In this document: positions 35,516-44,094 of the stretch, one piece after another
How positions within the stretch are numbered: position 1 is the first letter of the stretch
How the letters are laid out: each line of letters starts with the position of its first letter
NCBI RefSeq assembly: GCF_003003235.1
Contig: NZ_PVUE01000014.1
Location: 1-64,000 of the forward strand
Direction: 5' to 3'
Source of the DNA: Antricoccus suffuscus
Lineage (GTDB): Bacteria > Actinomycetota > Actinomycetes > Mycobacteriales > Antricoccaceae
DNA length: 64,000 nt
Program-made: the position numbers and the translations under genes
The notes under the pieces: generated by a model
Told to the model about the DNA's origin: nothing
Seen by the model: the letters and a program-made list of their open reading frames with translations, nothing else
Database searches by the model: none

Positions 35516-35580
35516 TCAATCCCGCTTCCACTAGACGTCTCAAAGCCTCCGTCGGCCGGGGTGGTCGACCGCGAATAGCG

Positions 35581-36288
35581 TTACTGCACCCGATCGGCGG
35601 CCACCGCAGCAGTGTCCGGGAAGCCGACAAAACGCACGAAACTACCGATATCTTCGCGATCGGACCGCACGCTGTTCGCCGCGAAAGTCTCGTCCGGATA
35701 TCCCATCGCGATACACGTCATAATCACCTGATCGTCCGGGATGTCGGCCACCTCGCGTACTACATCCGAACGCTGAATTCCCTGGCCGTTAATCACCGCT
35801 CCGAGCCCGCGGGTCCACGCGGCCAGCACGAGGCCATAACTCAGCGCACCGAGATCAAATCGACATTCCGCGCCAATATCGAGCACCCGGTCGTAGGTCA
35901 ATACCAACGACACCGGAGCGTCGAACTGACGAAAGCCGCGTAGCACCCAGTCCTGTCGCATCGGGATGTCTTCCCGCGCGATACCCATCGCCGCAAAGAG
36001 CTTTTTCGCGATGCCGACCTGCCGGTCGCGATGCACGCCTTCGTACTTGCCATGCGACGGAATGTCGCGGCTCGGTTGGGCGCCGTCCATCATCGCCGTC
36101 ATGTTGCGGCTGCGGATCTCCTCCAGAGGCTCGCCAGTGACGACATGAATGTGCCAAGGCTGGGTGTTCATAGAGGAGGGCGCCCGTTTGGCCAGGTCGA
36201 TAATCTCCTCGATGACCGATTGCGGCACTGGTTGATCCTTAAATCCGCGCACACTCCGGCGCGCGTGTACCAACGTCTCGAAATCCAT
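35581..36288 (-). CDS. Nitroreductase family protein
   Basis: An FMN-dependent oxidoreductase of 235 residues with VHARRSVRGFKDQPVPQSVI at the start, RAPSSMNTQPWHIHVVTGEP near residue 37 (FMN contacts) and GLVLAAWTRGLGAVINGQG. The ATG at 36288 (MDFETLVH) has a GAGGA ribosome site and the normal family start; an ATG at 36333 would add 15 residues. A hairpin at 36351-36372 lies in its upstream region. Confidence 0.85.
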   Translation of the reverse strand: MDFETLVHARRSVRGFKDQPVPQSVIEEIIDLAKRAPSSMNTQPWHIHVVTGEPLEEIRSRNMTAMMDGAQPSRDIPSHGKYEGVHRDRQVGIAKKLFAAMGIAREDIPMRQDWVLRGFRQFDAPVSLVLTYDRVLDIGAECRFDLGALSYGLVLAAWTRGLGAVINGQGIQRSDVVREVADIPDDQVIMTCIAMGYPDETFAANSVRSDREDIGSFVRFVGFPDTAAVAADRVQ

Positions 36289-36350
36289 ACTCAGCGTCCT
36301 CGCTCGGTTTGGTGACTCAGTCTCATTCGACATCCCTAGCGAACCTTAGC

Positions 36351-36372
36351 GCGAGCGCATATCAGCGCTCGC
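36351..36372. promoter_or_regulatory. Hairpin/dyad in the nitroreductase upstream region
   Basis: GCGAGCGC and GCGCTCGC are perfect 8-bp arms around an ATATCA loop. The dyad lies upstream of the nitroreductase starts and just after the pckG terminator as read on the minus strand. It may be an operator or a secondary transcription stop. No known motif is recognised. Confidence 0.45.
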
Positions 36373-36423
36373 CGTACCGCGTCTGCAAGCCGGTGATGCG
36401 GGACGTGCATTGACGAACAAACG

Positions 36424-36474
36424 CCTGTGGGGCGGACTCATCGCCGACTACGGCAACAAGATCCGCCCCACAGG
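36424..36474 (-). terminator. Strong stem-loop terminator downstream of pckG
   Basis: CCTGTGGGGCGGA and TCCGCCCCACAGG are perfect 13-bp arms with a 25-base loop. The hairpin begins 18 bases past the pckG stop codon on the minus strand. No clear T run follows, as is common in actinomycete terminators. Confidence 0.75.
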
Positions 36475-36492
36475 ACCAACTAGTTTCTTCGC

Positions 36493-38334
36493 TTAACCCT
36501 CGGCCTCGAGGTCTGCGGTGATACGACGATGCGCTTCCCAGATCGACTCCGGGAGGCCATCGAACTGTTTGAGATGCTTCTCGCGGTGGCCCATCTCTTG
36601 ACGCCAACGGTCGTTATCGATCGTGAGAATCGTGTCGAGGTCTTCGGGCTTGATCTCAAGCCCGTCGAGGTTGAGCTCATCCTTGGTAGGAATGATCCCG
36701 ACCGGAGTCTGCCGGCCCTTGACCTCTCCATTCTTGAGTTCCATGAGCCACAGGAGCGGCCGAAGGTTTTCGCGGTATCCGGGCCACAGGAAGTGACCGT
36801 CCTCCGGGTCACGCTGGAACCAGTTGACATGCGCGAAGATCGGCTGGTCTTTCGCTTGGCCAATGACCTTGAGCCAGTGCGCGGCATACGCGCCTTCGGG
36901 ATAAGCCATGAACGGGCGCATCGACATTGGGTCGTAACGCAGCTGCCCGTCTACGCCCTCGGCCGCGAACGTCGCCTCCGCGCCAAGGGTAAGTCCGTCG
37001 TACACGCCCTCGGCAAGGTCGGTGATGGCGCGGATCAGCGGCTCGCGGTCGCGGGTGCGACCGCCGAAGATGACCGCATCGATCGGCACGCCCTTCGGGT
37101 TTTCGAAGTCTGCGGCGATATTGGGCACGTTGGCGAGCGTCGTCGTGAAGCGGCTGTTGGGGTGCGCCCACGGCGAGTCGTCCCCTTCTGCGCGCTCCGA
37201 GATCAGGTTGCCCTTCCAGTCGGCCCAGCCGGTGACATCGGCCGGCGGCTCCGGGGTCTTGCCCTCCCACCAGACTTCATTCGTGTCGGCGTTGTAGGCG
37301 ATGTTGGTGAACAGCGACTGGGTGCCCGGAGCAACGGAGTCCAGGGCGCCGGGGTTGGTGGCCGCGTTGGTGTCTTTGGCTACGCCGAAAACGCCGAACT
37401 CGGGGTTGATCGCGTAGATCTTGCCGTCCTCGGGATCGACCCGCAGCCAGGCGATGTCGTCGCCGTAGAACTCCACGTAGTATCGGTCGCCCAACGCGTC
37501 GGGGGCGAGCGTCATTGCCAGGTTGGTCTTACCGGAAGCGCTGGGGAAGCCGCCACAGATGTGGTACTTCTTGCCGGTCTTCTTGTCCGTGATGCCGACC
37601 AGCATGAACTGCTCGGCTAGGAATTCTCCCGAGGCCCAACCGTCGTACGCGGCCTGACGCAACCCGTGTGCGATCTTGCCGAGGAGTGCGTTGCCGCCGT
37701 ACGACGACCCGAAGTGCAAGATCGTGCGCTCGTCGCCGATCGTGACGAAGTAGCGCTGGTCCTCCGGCGTACCTTGTCCTAGGTTTTCCAGGTCGCCGGT
37801 GACGTGTACGGCGCGGACGAACGAGTTGGGATCGGCGAGGTTGTTGACGAAGTCGACTCCGACTCGGGACATCCGGATCATGTGCAGCGCGACGGTGCGG
37901 TGGTCGGTGAGCTCGACGCCGGCGGCGTACGCCTCCAGCGGTGAGCCGGGGGGCGCCATGAGATAAGGGATGACGTACATCGTCTTACCGGCCGACGCGC
38001 CGCGCATCTTGCCTTCAAGCAGCGGCCGCATCTCCTCGGCAGAACGCCAGTTGTTGTAAACGCCAGCGTCTGATGGATTGTTCGACGCGACGATCGTGCG
38101 CTCTTCCGAGCGAGCGGTGTCTTTGAAGTAGCTGCGCGAGTAGTACAGTCCGTCGCCGGCGGGCAGAATCTCGCCGGCTGCCAGCGACTCCTTAATGAGT
38201 CGGCTGTCGTCAGATGCGCTGACTACCTCGACACGTTCGGCGCCGGTGAGCTCCGCCCAATAATTCACATACTCCCGAACGTGCGGGTTCGTCAAACCTG
38301 CCGCGTCCATCGCCTGGTCGACCGCTGCCACCAT
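36493..38334 (-). CDS. pckG: Phosphoenolpyruvate carboxykinase (GTP)
   Basis: Converts oxaloacetate and GTP to phosphoenolpyruvate, the entry step of gluconeogenesis. The 613-residue length is right. Motifs include SRSYFKDTARSEERTIVASN near residue 77, the P-loop GGFPSASGKTNLAM with S267 where the family has a hyperreactive cysteine (FPSACGKTN), the metal-binding FYGDDIAWLR, and GRTRDREPLIRA. The ATG at 38334 has GAGAGGA upstream. Loss of the reactive thiol should keep activity but make the enzyme less sensitive to thiol oxidation, an inference from known cysteine mutants. Confidence 0.95.
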   Translation of the reverse strand: MVAAVDQAMDAAGLTNPHVREYVNYWAELTGAERVEVVSASDDSRLIKESLAAGEILPAGDGLYYSRSYFKDTARSEERTIVASNNPSDAGVYNNWRSAEEMRPLLEGKMRGASAGKTMYVIPYLMAPPGSPLEAYAAGVELTDHRTVALHMIRMSRVGVDFVNNLADPNSFVRAVHVTGDLENLGQGTPEDQRYFVTIGDERTILHFGSSYGGNALLGKIAHGLRQAAYDGWASGEFLAEQFMLVGITDKKTGKKYHICGGFPSASGKTNLAMTLAPDALGDRYYVEFYGDDIAWLRVDPEDGKIYAINPEFGVFGVAKDTNAATNPGALDSVAPGTQSLFTNIAYNADTNEVWWEGKTPEPPADVTGWADWKGNLISERAEGDDSPWAHPNSRFTTTLANVPNIAADFENPKGVPIDAVIFGGRTRDREPLIRAITDLAEGVYDGLTLGAEATFAAEGVDGQLRYDPMSMRPFMAYPEGAYAAHWLKVIGQAKDQPIFAHVNWFQRDPEDGHFLWPGYRENLRPLLWLMELKNGEVKGRQTPVGIIPTKDELNLDGLEIKPEDLDTILTIDNDRWRQEMGHREKHLKQFDGLPESIWEAHRRITADLEAEG

Positions 38335-38434
38335 CTGCCTGTCCTCTCGTTGGTAATCGTTCCGAACATAGCAGTTCATTAACTTGTAAAGTCGGTCCGC
38401 TCGGAGTATGGCGATGCAACGCACATGTCGGGTC

Positions 38435-38938
38435 CTAGCCGAACTGGTGACGAGTGTGAGTGAATGCGCCGAGACCGAAGGACAACACCTTGGTCGGCGC
38501 GACGCCGTACACGACCGCCTCGCCGCCAGCGTGGCGAAATACTCCGCCGACGACGTCGTAGCGCCAACTGCCATCCCACTTCGCTTCCCAGGCCTTAGCG
38601 AGTCGGCGCAGCCTGTCAGGCTCGGTCACCCGATGGGCATCACCTTCCACGACGATGTTCATTCCACCGTTCCAGTCTCCCCGTCCGGTCGCAAGGATGA
38701 CGTGCGGGTTGTCTCGCAGGTTGACCGACTTCTGCTCGTCCCTGCCGGTGCAGAAGTAGACGGCTTCGTCGAGCCAGACCGCTACGAGTGGCGTCATGTG
38801 CGGCCGCCCGTCGGATCGCACCGTGGTGAGCCAGAACATCTCTGCGCGTTGTAAGTCGCGCCGGGTCTCCGCCCACGGCGTGGCGGAACTGCCCGGGTCG
38901 CTGTATCGGTCGTCGATGGTCGTTGTTGGTCCCGGCAT
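38435..38938 (-). CDS. Pyridoxamine 5'-phosphate oxidase (PPOX)-like flavin/F420-binding protein
   Basis: A 167-residue split-barrel protein. FWLTTVRSDGRPHMTPLVAV near residue 35 and EAVYFCTGRDEQKSVNLRDN near 58 are the usual cofactor-contact strands, with PHVILATGRGDWNGGMNIVV next. Actinomycete members often use F420 and act on varied small molecules, so no substrate is assigned. It stands between pckG and the reductase on the same strand. Confidence 0.83.
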   Translation of the reverse strand: MPGPTTTIDDRYSDPGSSATPWAETRRDLQRAEMFWLTTVRSDGRPHMTPLVAVWLDEAVYFCTGRDEQKSVNLRDNPHVILATGRGDWNGGMNIVVEGDAHRVTEPDRLRRLAKAWEAKWDGSWRYDVVGGVFRHAGGEAVVYGVAPTKVLSFGLGAFTHTRHQFG

Positions 38939-38978
38939 CGGAAACTCCTTGACTGCGGATCGGTTATAGCGCGCAGCC

Positions 38979-39623
38979 TCAGCGTCGCGAGAAGAACATA
39001 TGGGTGGCGCCGCTGCTCGTGGTCACCGACTCAATGTCGAAGCGCGTCTCGATGCCTTCGAGCCCGTCCCACAGGCGTACCCCCCGACCGAGAATGATCG
39101 GGACGACGACAAGATGCATGCGGTCGACCAGGTCCGCGGCGAGGAAGTCGCGCACCGTGCTCGGACCGCCGCCGATGCGTACGTCGAGCCCGCCGGCGGC
39201 GTCGGTTGCCTGTTGAAGCGCCTCTTCTGGAGTGGCGTCGATGAAATGGAATGTCGTGCCGCCGTCCATCTCGAGTGTTGGCCGTGGGTGATGCGTCAGC
39301 ACGAACACCGGCGTATGAAACACCGGATCGTCGCCCCACCAGCCTTTCCATTCCTCGTCCGTCCATGGTCCCCGCTGGGGCCCAAATTTATTGCGTCCCA
39401 TGATCTCGGCGCCGATGCCAATTGGGAACGTCGCGAGGAATGTGTCGTCAGCTCCGCTGGTGCCGCCGACCTCTCCGTGTATTCGCTTCCCGAAAGTCGT
39501 CTCCGACAGCCAATCCATGAGTCGGCCGTCGGCATGCCCGAACGGCCGGTCGAGACTTTGCCCCTCCCCTGTCCCGAATCCGTCCAAGGACACCGTGAAG
39601 TGCTGCACGCGAGTCTGGCTCAT
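38979..39623 (-). CDS. RibD C-terminal/dihydrofolate reductase-like family protein
   Basis: A 214-residue reductase-fold protein with RVQHFTVSLDGFGTGEGQ at the start, IGAEIMGRNKFGPQRGPW near residue 71, and VRIGGGPSTVRDFLAADLVD (NADPH-binding glycine loop). This family is close to RibD and DHFR but is unassigned in most cases. The ATG at 39623 is used because AGGAG stands about 12 bases before it; a TTG four codons earlier touches that site. It is controlled with the divergent HxlR gene through two operators. Confidence 0.83.
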   Translation of the reverse strand: MSQTRVQHFTVSLDGFGTGEGQSLDRPFGHADGRLMDWLSETTFGKRIHGEVGGTSGADDTFLATFPIGIGAEIMGRNKFGPQRGPWTDEEWKGWWGDDPVFHTPVFVLTHHPRPTLEMDGGTTFHFIDATPEEALQQATDAAGGLDVRIGGGPSTVRDFLAADLVDRMHLVVVPIILGRGVRLWDGLEGIETRFDIESVTTSSGATHMFFSRR

Positions 39624-39644
39624 CAGATTTTTCAACTCCTAGGT

Positions 39645-39661
39645 GATTGCAGTGTGCAACT
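39645..39661. promoter_or_regulatory. HxlR operator, reductase side (imperfect dyad)
   Basis: GATTGCA-GTG-TGCAACT matches the half-site GATTGCA exactly on one arm and TGCAA on the other. It lies 22 bases before the reductase start, where binding would block transcription. It is centred 46 bases from the perfect copy at 39691. Confidence 0.6.
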
Positions 39662-39690
39662 GCAGCGAGTGTTCAAACCGTATAGGCTGC

Positions 39691-39707
39691 GATTGCAGAT
39701 TGCAATC
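39691..39707. promoter_or_regulatory. HxlR operator, regulator side (perfect dyad)
   Basis: GATTGCA-GAT-TGCAATC is a perfect 7-bp dyad with a 3-base spacer, ending 15 bases before the HxlR ATG. A related copy lies at 39645-39661, so the pair likely forms the binding region of the HxlR protein controlling both divergent genes. Confidence 0.72.
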
Positions 39708-39721
39708 ACTAAGGAGAACCC

Positions 39722-40225
39722 ATGAGAGACAGTCCACGCTCGGGCTGCCCTATCAACGCCGCCGTGGAGGCGTTCGGCGACCCGTGGAGTCTGATCGTGT
39801 TGCGCGACGTCATCTTCGGTAACCGGCGCTACTTCAGAGATCTGCTCGCTCGGTCCGAGGAGCGCATCGCCTCCAACATACTTTCCAGCCGACTCAAGTC
39901 ACTTGTCGAGGGCGGACTCCTCAGCAGGGCGGACGCGCCGCGCGGACACAAGATCGCCTATAGCCTCACCGAGGCTGGCATCCAGACCGTGCCGATCATG
40001 GCAGCGCTTGGATCGTGGGGGCTACAGCATCGTACGACGACGACAGAATTGCGAGTCCGCGCCGAACTCCTTCAGGACGGGGGTCCCGAACTGTGGGTCG
40101 ACCTCATGGACGAGCTACGAGAATTGCATCTTGGGACACCACGACCGACCACTACCAAGCGCCGCGCGTCGGAGCGGCTTCAGCAGGCCTATGACGACGC
40201 GGTCGCCAACAGGACAGTCAACTGA
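39722..40225 (+). CDS. HxlR-family transcriptional regulator
   Basis: A 167-residue winged-helix protein. The HxlR core is CPINAAVEAFGDPWSLIVLR (residues 9-28) followed by RYFRDLLARSEERIASNILS and SLVEGGLLSRADAPRG. C9 is the usual family cysteine that can sense oxidants or electrophiles. AAGGAG precedes the ATG at 39722. It likely represses itself and the divergent reductase through the two dyads between them. Confidence 0.9.
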   Translation: MRDSPRSGCPINAAVEAFGDPWSLIVLRDVIFGNRRYFRDLLARSEERIASNILSSRLKSLVEGGLLSRADAPRGHKIAYSLTEAGIQTVPIMAALGSWGLQHRTTTTELRVRAELLQDGGPELWVDLMDELRELHLGTPRPTTTKRRASERLQQAYDDAVANRTVN

Positions 40226-40257
40226 CGATGCAACATAACGCATTTCATGAAGAGTAC

Positions 40258-40291
40258 GAGGTCGCGACCCAGTCGTTTGGATCGCGGCCTC
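40258..40291. terminator. Bidirectional terminator between convergent genes
   Basis: GAGGTCGCGA and TCGCGGCCTC form a 10-bp stem with one G.U-type mismatch and a 14-base loop. It lies between the HxlR stop (40225) and the stop of the convergent binding-protein gene (40300), as expected for a shared terminator. Confidence 0.6.
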
Positions 40292-40299
40292 GCCTCCGT

Positions 40300-41952
40300 C
40301 TACTTCCCGCTGCGCGTGGGCGCGGTCTTGTCCATCCACATATTCATGACGTGACGGTAGCCGTACTCCGGCTGCGGGTAGATGTCATGGATATAACCTG
40401 CATATAGCGTGAGCTGATTATACTGATAAAGCATTACCGGATTCATCACGTTGCTAATGATGTACTTCTGAATCTCCTTCAGTTCGGCAATGCGCTTGTC
40501 GGGATCAAGAATCTTGCGCTGATCGATAATCATCTGGTCTAGTTTCGGGTCATCGATGTTGTACCAGTTGCGCGGTCCGGTCGAGTAATACAGATTCATC
40601 AGGTAGTCATCGGCCGTTAACCCTGGCGTCTGCAGACCGGATCCCATCTGGTAGGTCTTGTTCGGCCAGCTCTTGGTGATGTAGGTCGCGTAGTCCTGCA
40701 CGTCGATTTTGGCCTTGATGCCGATCTTCGCCAGATCTTGCTGAATCCACTGAGCCTCGTTGACCACCGCCTCGCCGTAACCTGTGGTCGTCATCATCGA
40801 CGTCTCAAATCCATCAGGATATCCGGCCCCGGCGAGCAACTCTTTTGCCTTCTTCGGGTCGTACGGCTCGAGCGGGCCAAACTCCTTTTGGGACAGCGCG
40901 CCGGGAATGCTGCTCGCAATCGGGCCCATGAGCTTGCCGCCGGGCCGTACATTTTTCATCATCCCTTCGCGATCGATTGCCATCGCAATTGCCTTACGCA
41001 CACGGATGTCTTGAAACGGCTTCTCGCCCATGTTCATGAATACAAAGACAGGGCTGCCGAGCTCCTTAGACAAATAGACATCGGGGTTTGTCTTCAGCAC
41101 TGAATTTACGGTCTGCATATCCGAGATCGTGGCGACCACGTCCAGCTTGCCTGTTCGGAATCCGGCAATAGCGGCTGCGGTGTCTGGAATGAAGTCATAT
41201 TCGACGCCGTCGAGGTAGGGCTTCCCCGCTACGTAGTAGTCCGGATTCTTGACATAGTTTCGAACCTTGCTCTTTACCCATTGCTTCAGAATGAAGGGAC
41301 CGGTGCCAATTGCCTGCTCGGCCATGTTGAACTGACCAGTCGTGCCCTCACACGGCAGCATCCACAGGTTGTTGCCCGCCAGCTTGTAGGCCAGGTCGGG
41401 ATAAGGGCTATCCAGATGGAAGATCACTGTGTAGTCATCGGGTGTCTCCACTGATGACACAGCACTCACGTCAGCCTTCTGGTGACCTCGTTCTTTAATT
41501 GCTGAGATCGTGCAGGCGACATCCTTCGAAGTGAACTCGCGGCCGCTGACGGGCGCGACGTTTTGCCATTTCACGCCTTTGCGAAGGTGAAAAGTCCACG
41601 TCAGACCATCCTTGGACATATCCCACTTCTCAGCGAGATCACCTTCGAGCTGGTCTGTGCCGTACGGGACGTCTTTGCCGATCTTGTAGTCAACCAGCTT
41701 GCTGTAGGTGTAACCGATAGCAAACATGGTCTGGAACGACGAGTCTTTAATCGGATCAAGCGACGGCGGGTCGGATGGGGTCGGAATCCGCATGACACCG
41801 CCGGATTCCGGAGGGCCGGCGTCCTTCTGCTGATTGACATTCTTGTCGGTCTTGTCGCTGCTACTAGCTCCGCTAAAGCAACCTGCGGTCAGAAGAAGCG
41901 TGGCTGCGAAGATTCCTAGCAACCGAGCCGCTCGTGAATTCAAACTGTGCAC
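40300..41952 (-). CDS. ABC transporter substrate-binding lipoprotein (family 5, oligopeptide type)
   Basis: A 550-residue extracytoplasmic lipoprotein. The signal peptide ends in the lipobox LTAGC with the lipidated cysteine at residue 25; an Asp/Ser/Lys-rich linker follows. The domain matches family 5 solute-binding proteins: PSDPPSLDPIKDSSF, ISKDGLTWTFHLRKGVKWQN and RKAIAMAIDREGMMKNVRPG. Such proteins deliver peptides, nickel or opines to Dpp/Opp permeases. No permease or ATPase gene is next to it. The GTG at 41952 has AAGGGAAGG upstream. Confidence 0.9.
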   Translation of the reverse strand: MHSLNSRAARLLGIFAATLLLTAGCFSGASSSDKTDKNVNQQKDAGPPESGGVMRIPTPSDPPSLDPIKDSSFQTMFAIGYTYSKLVDYKIGKDVPYGTDQLEGDLAEKWDMSKDGLTWTFHLRKGVKWQNVAPVSGREFTSKDVACTISAIKERGHQKADVSAVSSVETPDDYTVIFHLDSPYPDLAYKLAGNNLWMLPCEGTTGQFNMAEQAIGTGPFILKQWVKSKVRNYVKNPDYYVAGKPYLDGVEYDFIPDTAAAIAGFRTGKLDVVATISDMQTVNSVLKTNPDVYLSKELGSPVFVFMNMGEKPFQDIRVRKAIAMAIDREGMMKNVRPGGKLMGPIASSIPGALSQKEFGPLEPYDPKKAKELLAGAGYPDGFETSMMTTTGYGEAVVNEAQWIQQDLAKIGIKAKIDVQDYATYITKSWPNKTYQMGSGLQTPGLTADDYLMNLYYSTGPRNWYNIDDPKLDQMIIDQRKILDPDKRIAELKEIQKYIISNVMNPVMLYQYNQLTLYAGYIHDIYPQPEYGYRHVMNMWMDKTAPTRSGK

Positions 41953-42268
41953 CGTTGAACCTTCCCTTTAGCATCGGGCACGGCTCATCGGCCGCGGTCA
42001 AGGTGAAATGTCGTACTAGAATTCCGTTTCAGGACACTAGCCCTCGGCGCTAGCCATGTCAACGCTCAAGCCGCACTCGCGGGCGTATCATCGTGCACTC
42101 GTAATGAATAGATCGCAGGTATATAAGCGATCCGCGAGGAAGTTAAGTATTAGCACACGGGCTGCATATATCTTCCTGGCGCGCTGCGCCACGACCCCTA
42201 TTCGCTGCGGCCGGAAGACTCGATAGCCAAGGAGCAAGTCGCCCGCTATTCGCGAGGACGAAGTGCAG
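41953..42268. other. 316-bp intergenic region, no gene found
   Basis: No convincing coding frame lies here. The region between the binding-protein start (minus) and the DinB-type gene stop is AT-richer than its surroundings around 42100-42170 and probably holds the binding-protein promoter. A small CTAGC to GCTAG hairpin at about 42039 is the only structure seen. No RNA gene is recognised. Confidence 0.5.
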
Positions 42269-42901
42269 TCAGGGCCATGCGGGCAGCTGCGGCAGGTCGT
42301 CGGACTGCGGACGACCGATCAGCCACGCCAACATCTGGGACGGCGGAAGGTCCGGCACTTCCACGCCTGGGGCTCGCTCGGACAGCAGCGGCAGCTCGGC
42401 TTCGAGTGTCTCTTCGACAAACGCAGGATCCCAATCGTCGACCGTGTAACCGGTCCCGAGGTCCACGTGGTGGATCTCCAGCTCGCGCCATCGCATCAGC
42501 GGCAATGACGCAGCAGTGACCGGGCGCCGCCACGGAATTTCCACCGAGAGCGCAGCGTCGGTCAGCCGGCGCAACTCAGCGATGGCTCGAGCGCCGCAAT
42601 ATTCCAAATCTGCAGCCAATAGCGCCACCGGTCGTTCGGCACCGTCCTCGATCGCGCTATTGCGTGCTTCTTGCCCGCCCGGATACATCTCGGTTTGCGC
42701 GGGACCACCAAGGACCGACCTAGTGATCCGGGTGATCGCATCGGCATTGCGGCACACGTGCGTGATGAGATGGCCGCGTGTCCAGTCCGGGAGTAGCGAC
42801 GGGGCATGTGCGTCCCGCTCTGAGAGGCCGCGCACTGAGGCGTTGATTGCGGCCTGCGACCGCTCGACGGCGTCGGTGACCTGCACATGAGACAAAGGCA
42901 T
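42269..42901 (-). CDS. Mycothiol-dependent maleylpyruvate isomerase-like DinB-fold protein
   Basis: A 210-residue helical-bundle protein. The motif LLPDWTRGHLITHVCRNADA near residue 36, with the metal-binding His, and LPLMRWRELEIHHVDLGTGY near 130 with two more histidines, are those of mycothiol-dependent maleylpyruvate isomerases. The substrate is not necessarily maleylpyruvate; the family is broad in actinomycetes. It is divergent from the epoxide hydrolase-like gene. Confidence 0.85.
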   Translation of the reverse strand: MPLSHVQVTDAVERSQAAINASVRGLSERDAHAPSLLPDWTRGHLITHVCRNADAITRITRSVLGGPAQTEMYPGGQEARNSAIEDGAERPVALLAADLEYCGARAIAELRRLTDAALSVEIPWRRPVTAASLPLMRWRELEIHHVDLGTGYTVDDWDPAFVEETLEAELPLLSERAPGVEVPDLPPSQMLAWLIGRPQSDDLPQLPAWP

Positions 42902-43016
42902 GCGACCACACTAGCGTGGCTACGGTGCGGCATGCCTAGTTGCGCTCGTCGACTCGATAGCGACGCGCCGTCGGTGGTTAGACTCCGGAGACCTACGGCG
43001 TACCGAGAGGGATGAC

Positions 43017-44060
43017 ATGCGCAACGCGATCACCGAGCACACGCTGAAGACCGCCCGCCACACGACGGGATATCTGCAAGCCGGCCCTGAAGAGGGTCCT
43101 CTGCTGATCTTCTGCCACGGCTGGCCCGAACTGTCTCGGTCCTGGCGCCATCAGCTGCCGACACTCGCCGCCCTCGGGTTTCGTTGTATCGCACCGGATA
43201 TGCGTGGCTACGGACGATCCAGCGTGTACGGCGAACACTCCGACTACCGGCAAGAGCTCATCGTCGCGGACATGCTCGAGTTGGTCGAGTCGACCGGACG
43301 AGACACGGCCGTGTGGATAGGGCACGACTGGGGTTCGCCGGTCGTCTGGAATGTCGCCGCGCATCATCCCGAGGTCGTCGCCGGGATCGTCTCGTTGTGC
43401 GTTCCCTACCTACCGCAGGGATTCACGCTCGACGGGCTGGTCGACTACGTCGACAGAACTATCTATCCCGAAGACAAGTACCCCGCCGGACAGTGGGACT
43501 ACCAATACTTCTACGAAGAGAGCTTCGAGTCCGCCAGCGAGGCATTCGACGCGGACGTCGCAGGCGTCGTCAAGGCACTCTTTCGGCGGGGCCGCGCGGA
43601 CCAAGTAGGCGCTCCCGCACCGACCGCGACCACCCGTCGCGATGGGGGCTGGTTTCGCGGTGGACCCGTACCCGACATTCCGCAGGACTTCGATGTCATC
43701 ACCGAACAGGACCTCGCGGCGTACACCGCCGCGCTGCAACGCAACGGGTTCTTCGGCCCTGACTCCTGGTACATGAACCACAGCGCGAACGGTGACTACT
43801 CGAAGAAGGCCAAGCATGGCGGGCGGCTTGAGATGCCAGTGTTGTTCCTCCACGGCCGCTACGACCAGACGTGCGAGACCGTCAACTCGACGCTCGCCGA
43901 CCCGATGCGCGGTGCCTGCCCGAACCTGACTGAGGCGATCGTGGATTCTGGCCATTGGATGGCGCAGGAGCAGCCGGTCGCGGTGAACGCCGCCGTCGCC
44001 AAGTGGCTCGCGACCGAGCTGTCCAGCATGTGGCCGGCGCCGTCTGATCCGGCTCAGTAG
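43017..44060 (+). CDS. Alpha/beta hydrolase, epoxide hydrolase-like
   Basis: A 347-residue hydrolase of the alpha/beta fold. The oxyanion motif HGWPELSRSW (near residue 38) and the nucleophile elbow GHDWGSPVVWN (catalytic Asp, near 102) match epoxide hydrolases and haloalkane dehalogenases. A cap domain follows, with the acid and base residues in LFLHGRYDQTCE and DSGHWMAQEQP. GAGAGG upstream of the ATG is a plausible ribosome site. Confidence 0.87.
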   Translation: MRNAITEHTLKTARHTTGYLQAGPEEGPLLIFCHGWPELSRSWRHQLPTLAALGFRCIAPDMRGYGRSSVYGEHSDYRQELIVADMLELVESTGRDTAVWIGHDWGSPVVWNVAAHHPEVVAGIVSLCVPYLPQGFTLDGLVDYVDRTIYPEDKYPAGQWDYQYFYEESFESASEAFDADVAGVVKALFRRGRADQVGAPAPTATTRRDGGWFRGGPVPDIPQDFDVITEQDLAAYTAALQRNGFFGPDSWYMNHSANGDYSKKAKHGGRLEMPVLFLHGRYDQTCETVNSTLADPMRGACPNLTEAIVDSGHWMAQEQPVAVNAAVAKWLATELSSMWPAPSDPAQ

Positions 44061-44094
44061 CCCGTTAGCTGGAAGGCGACGTAGGGTCTCTGGA

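Noticed and set aside
36362-36607. Minus-strand frame overlapping the pckG end and its terminator
   Set aside because: It includes the terminator stem and the pckG coding end in another frame.
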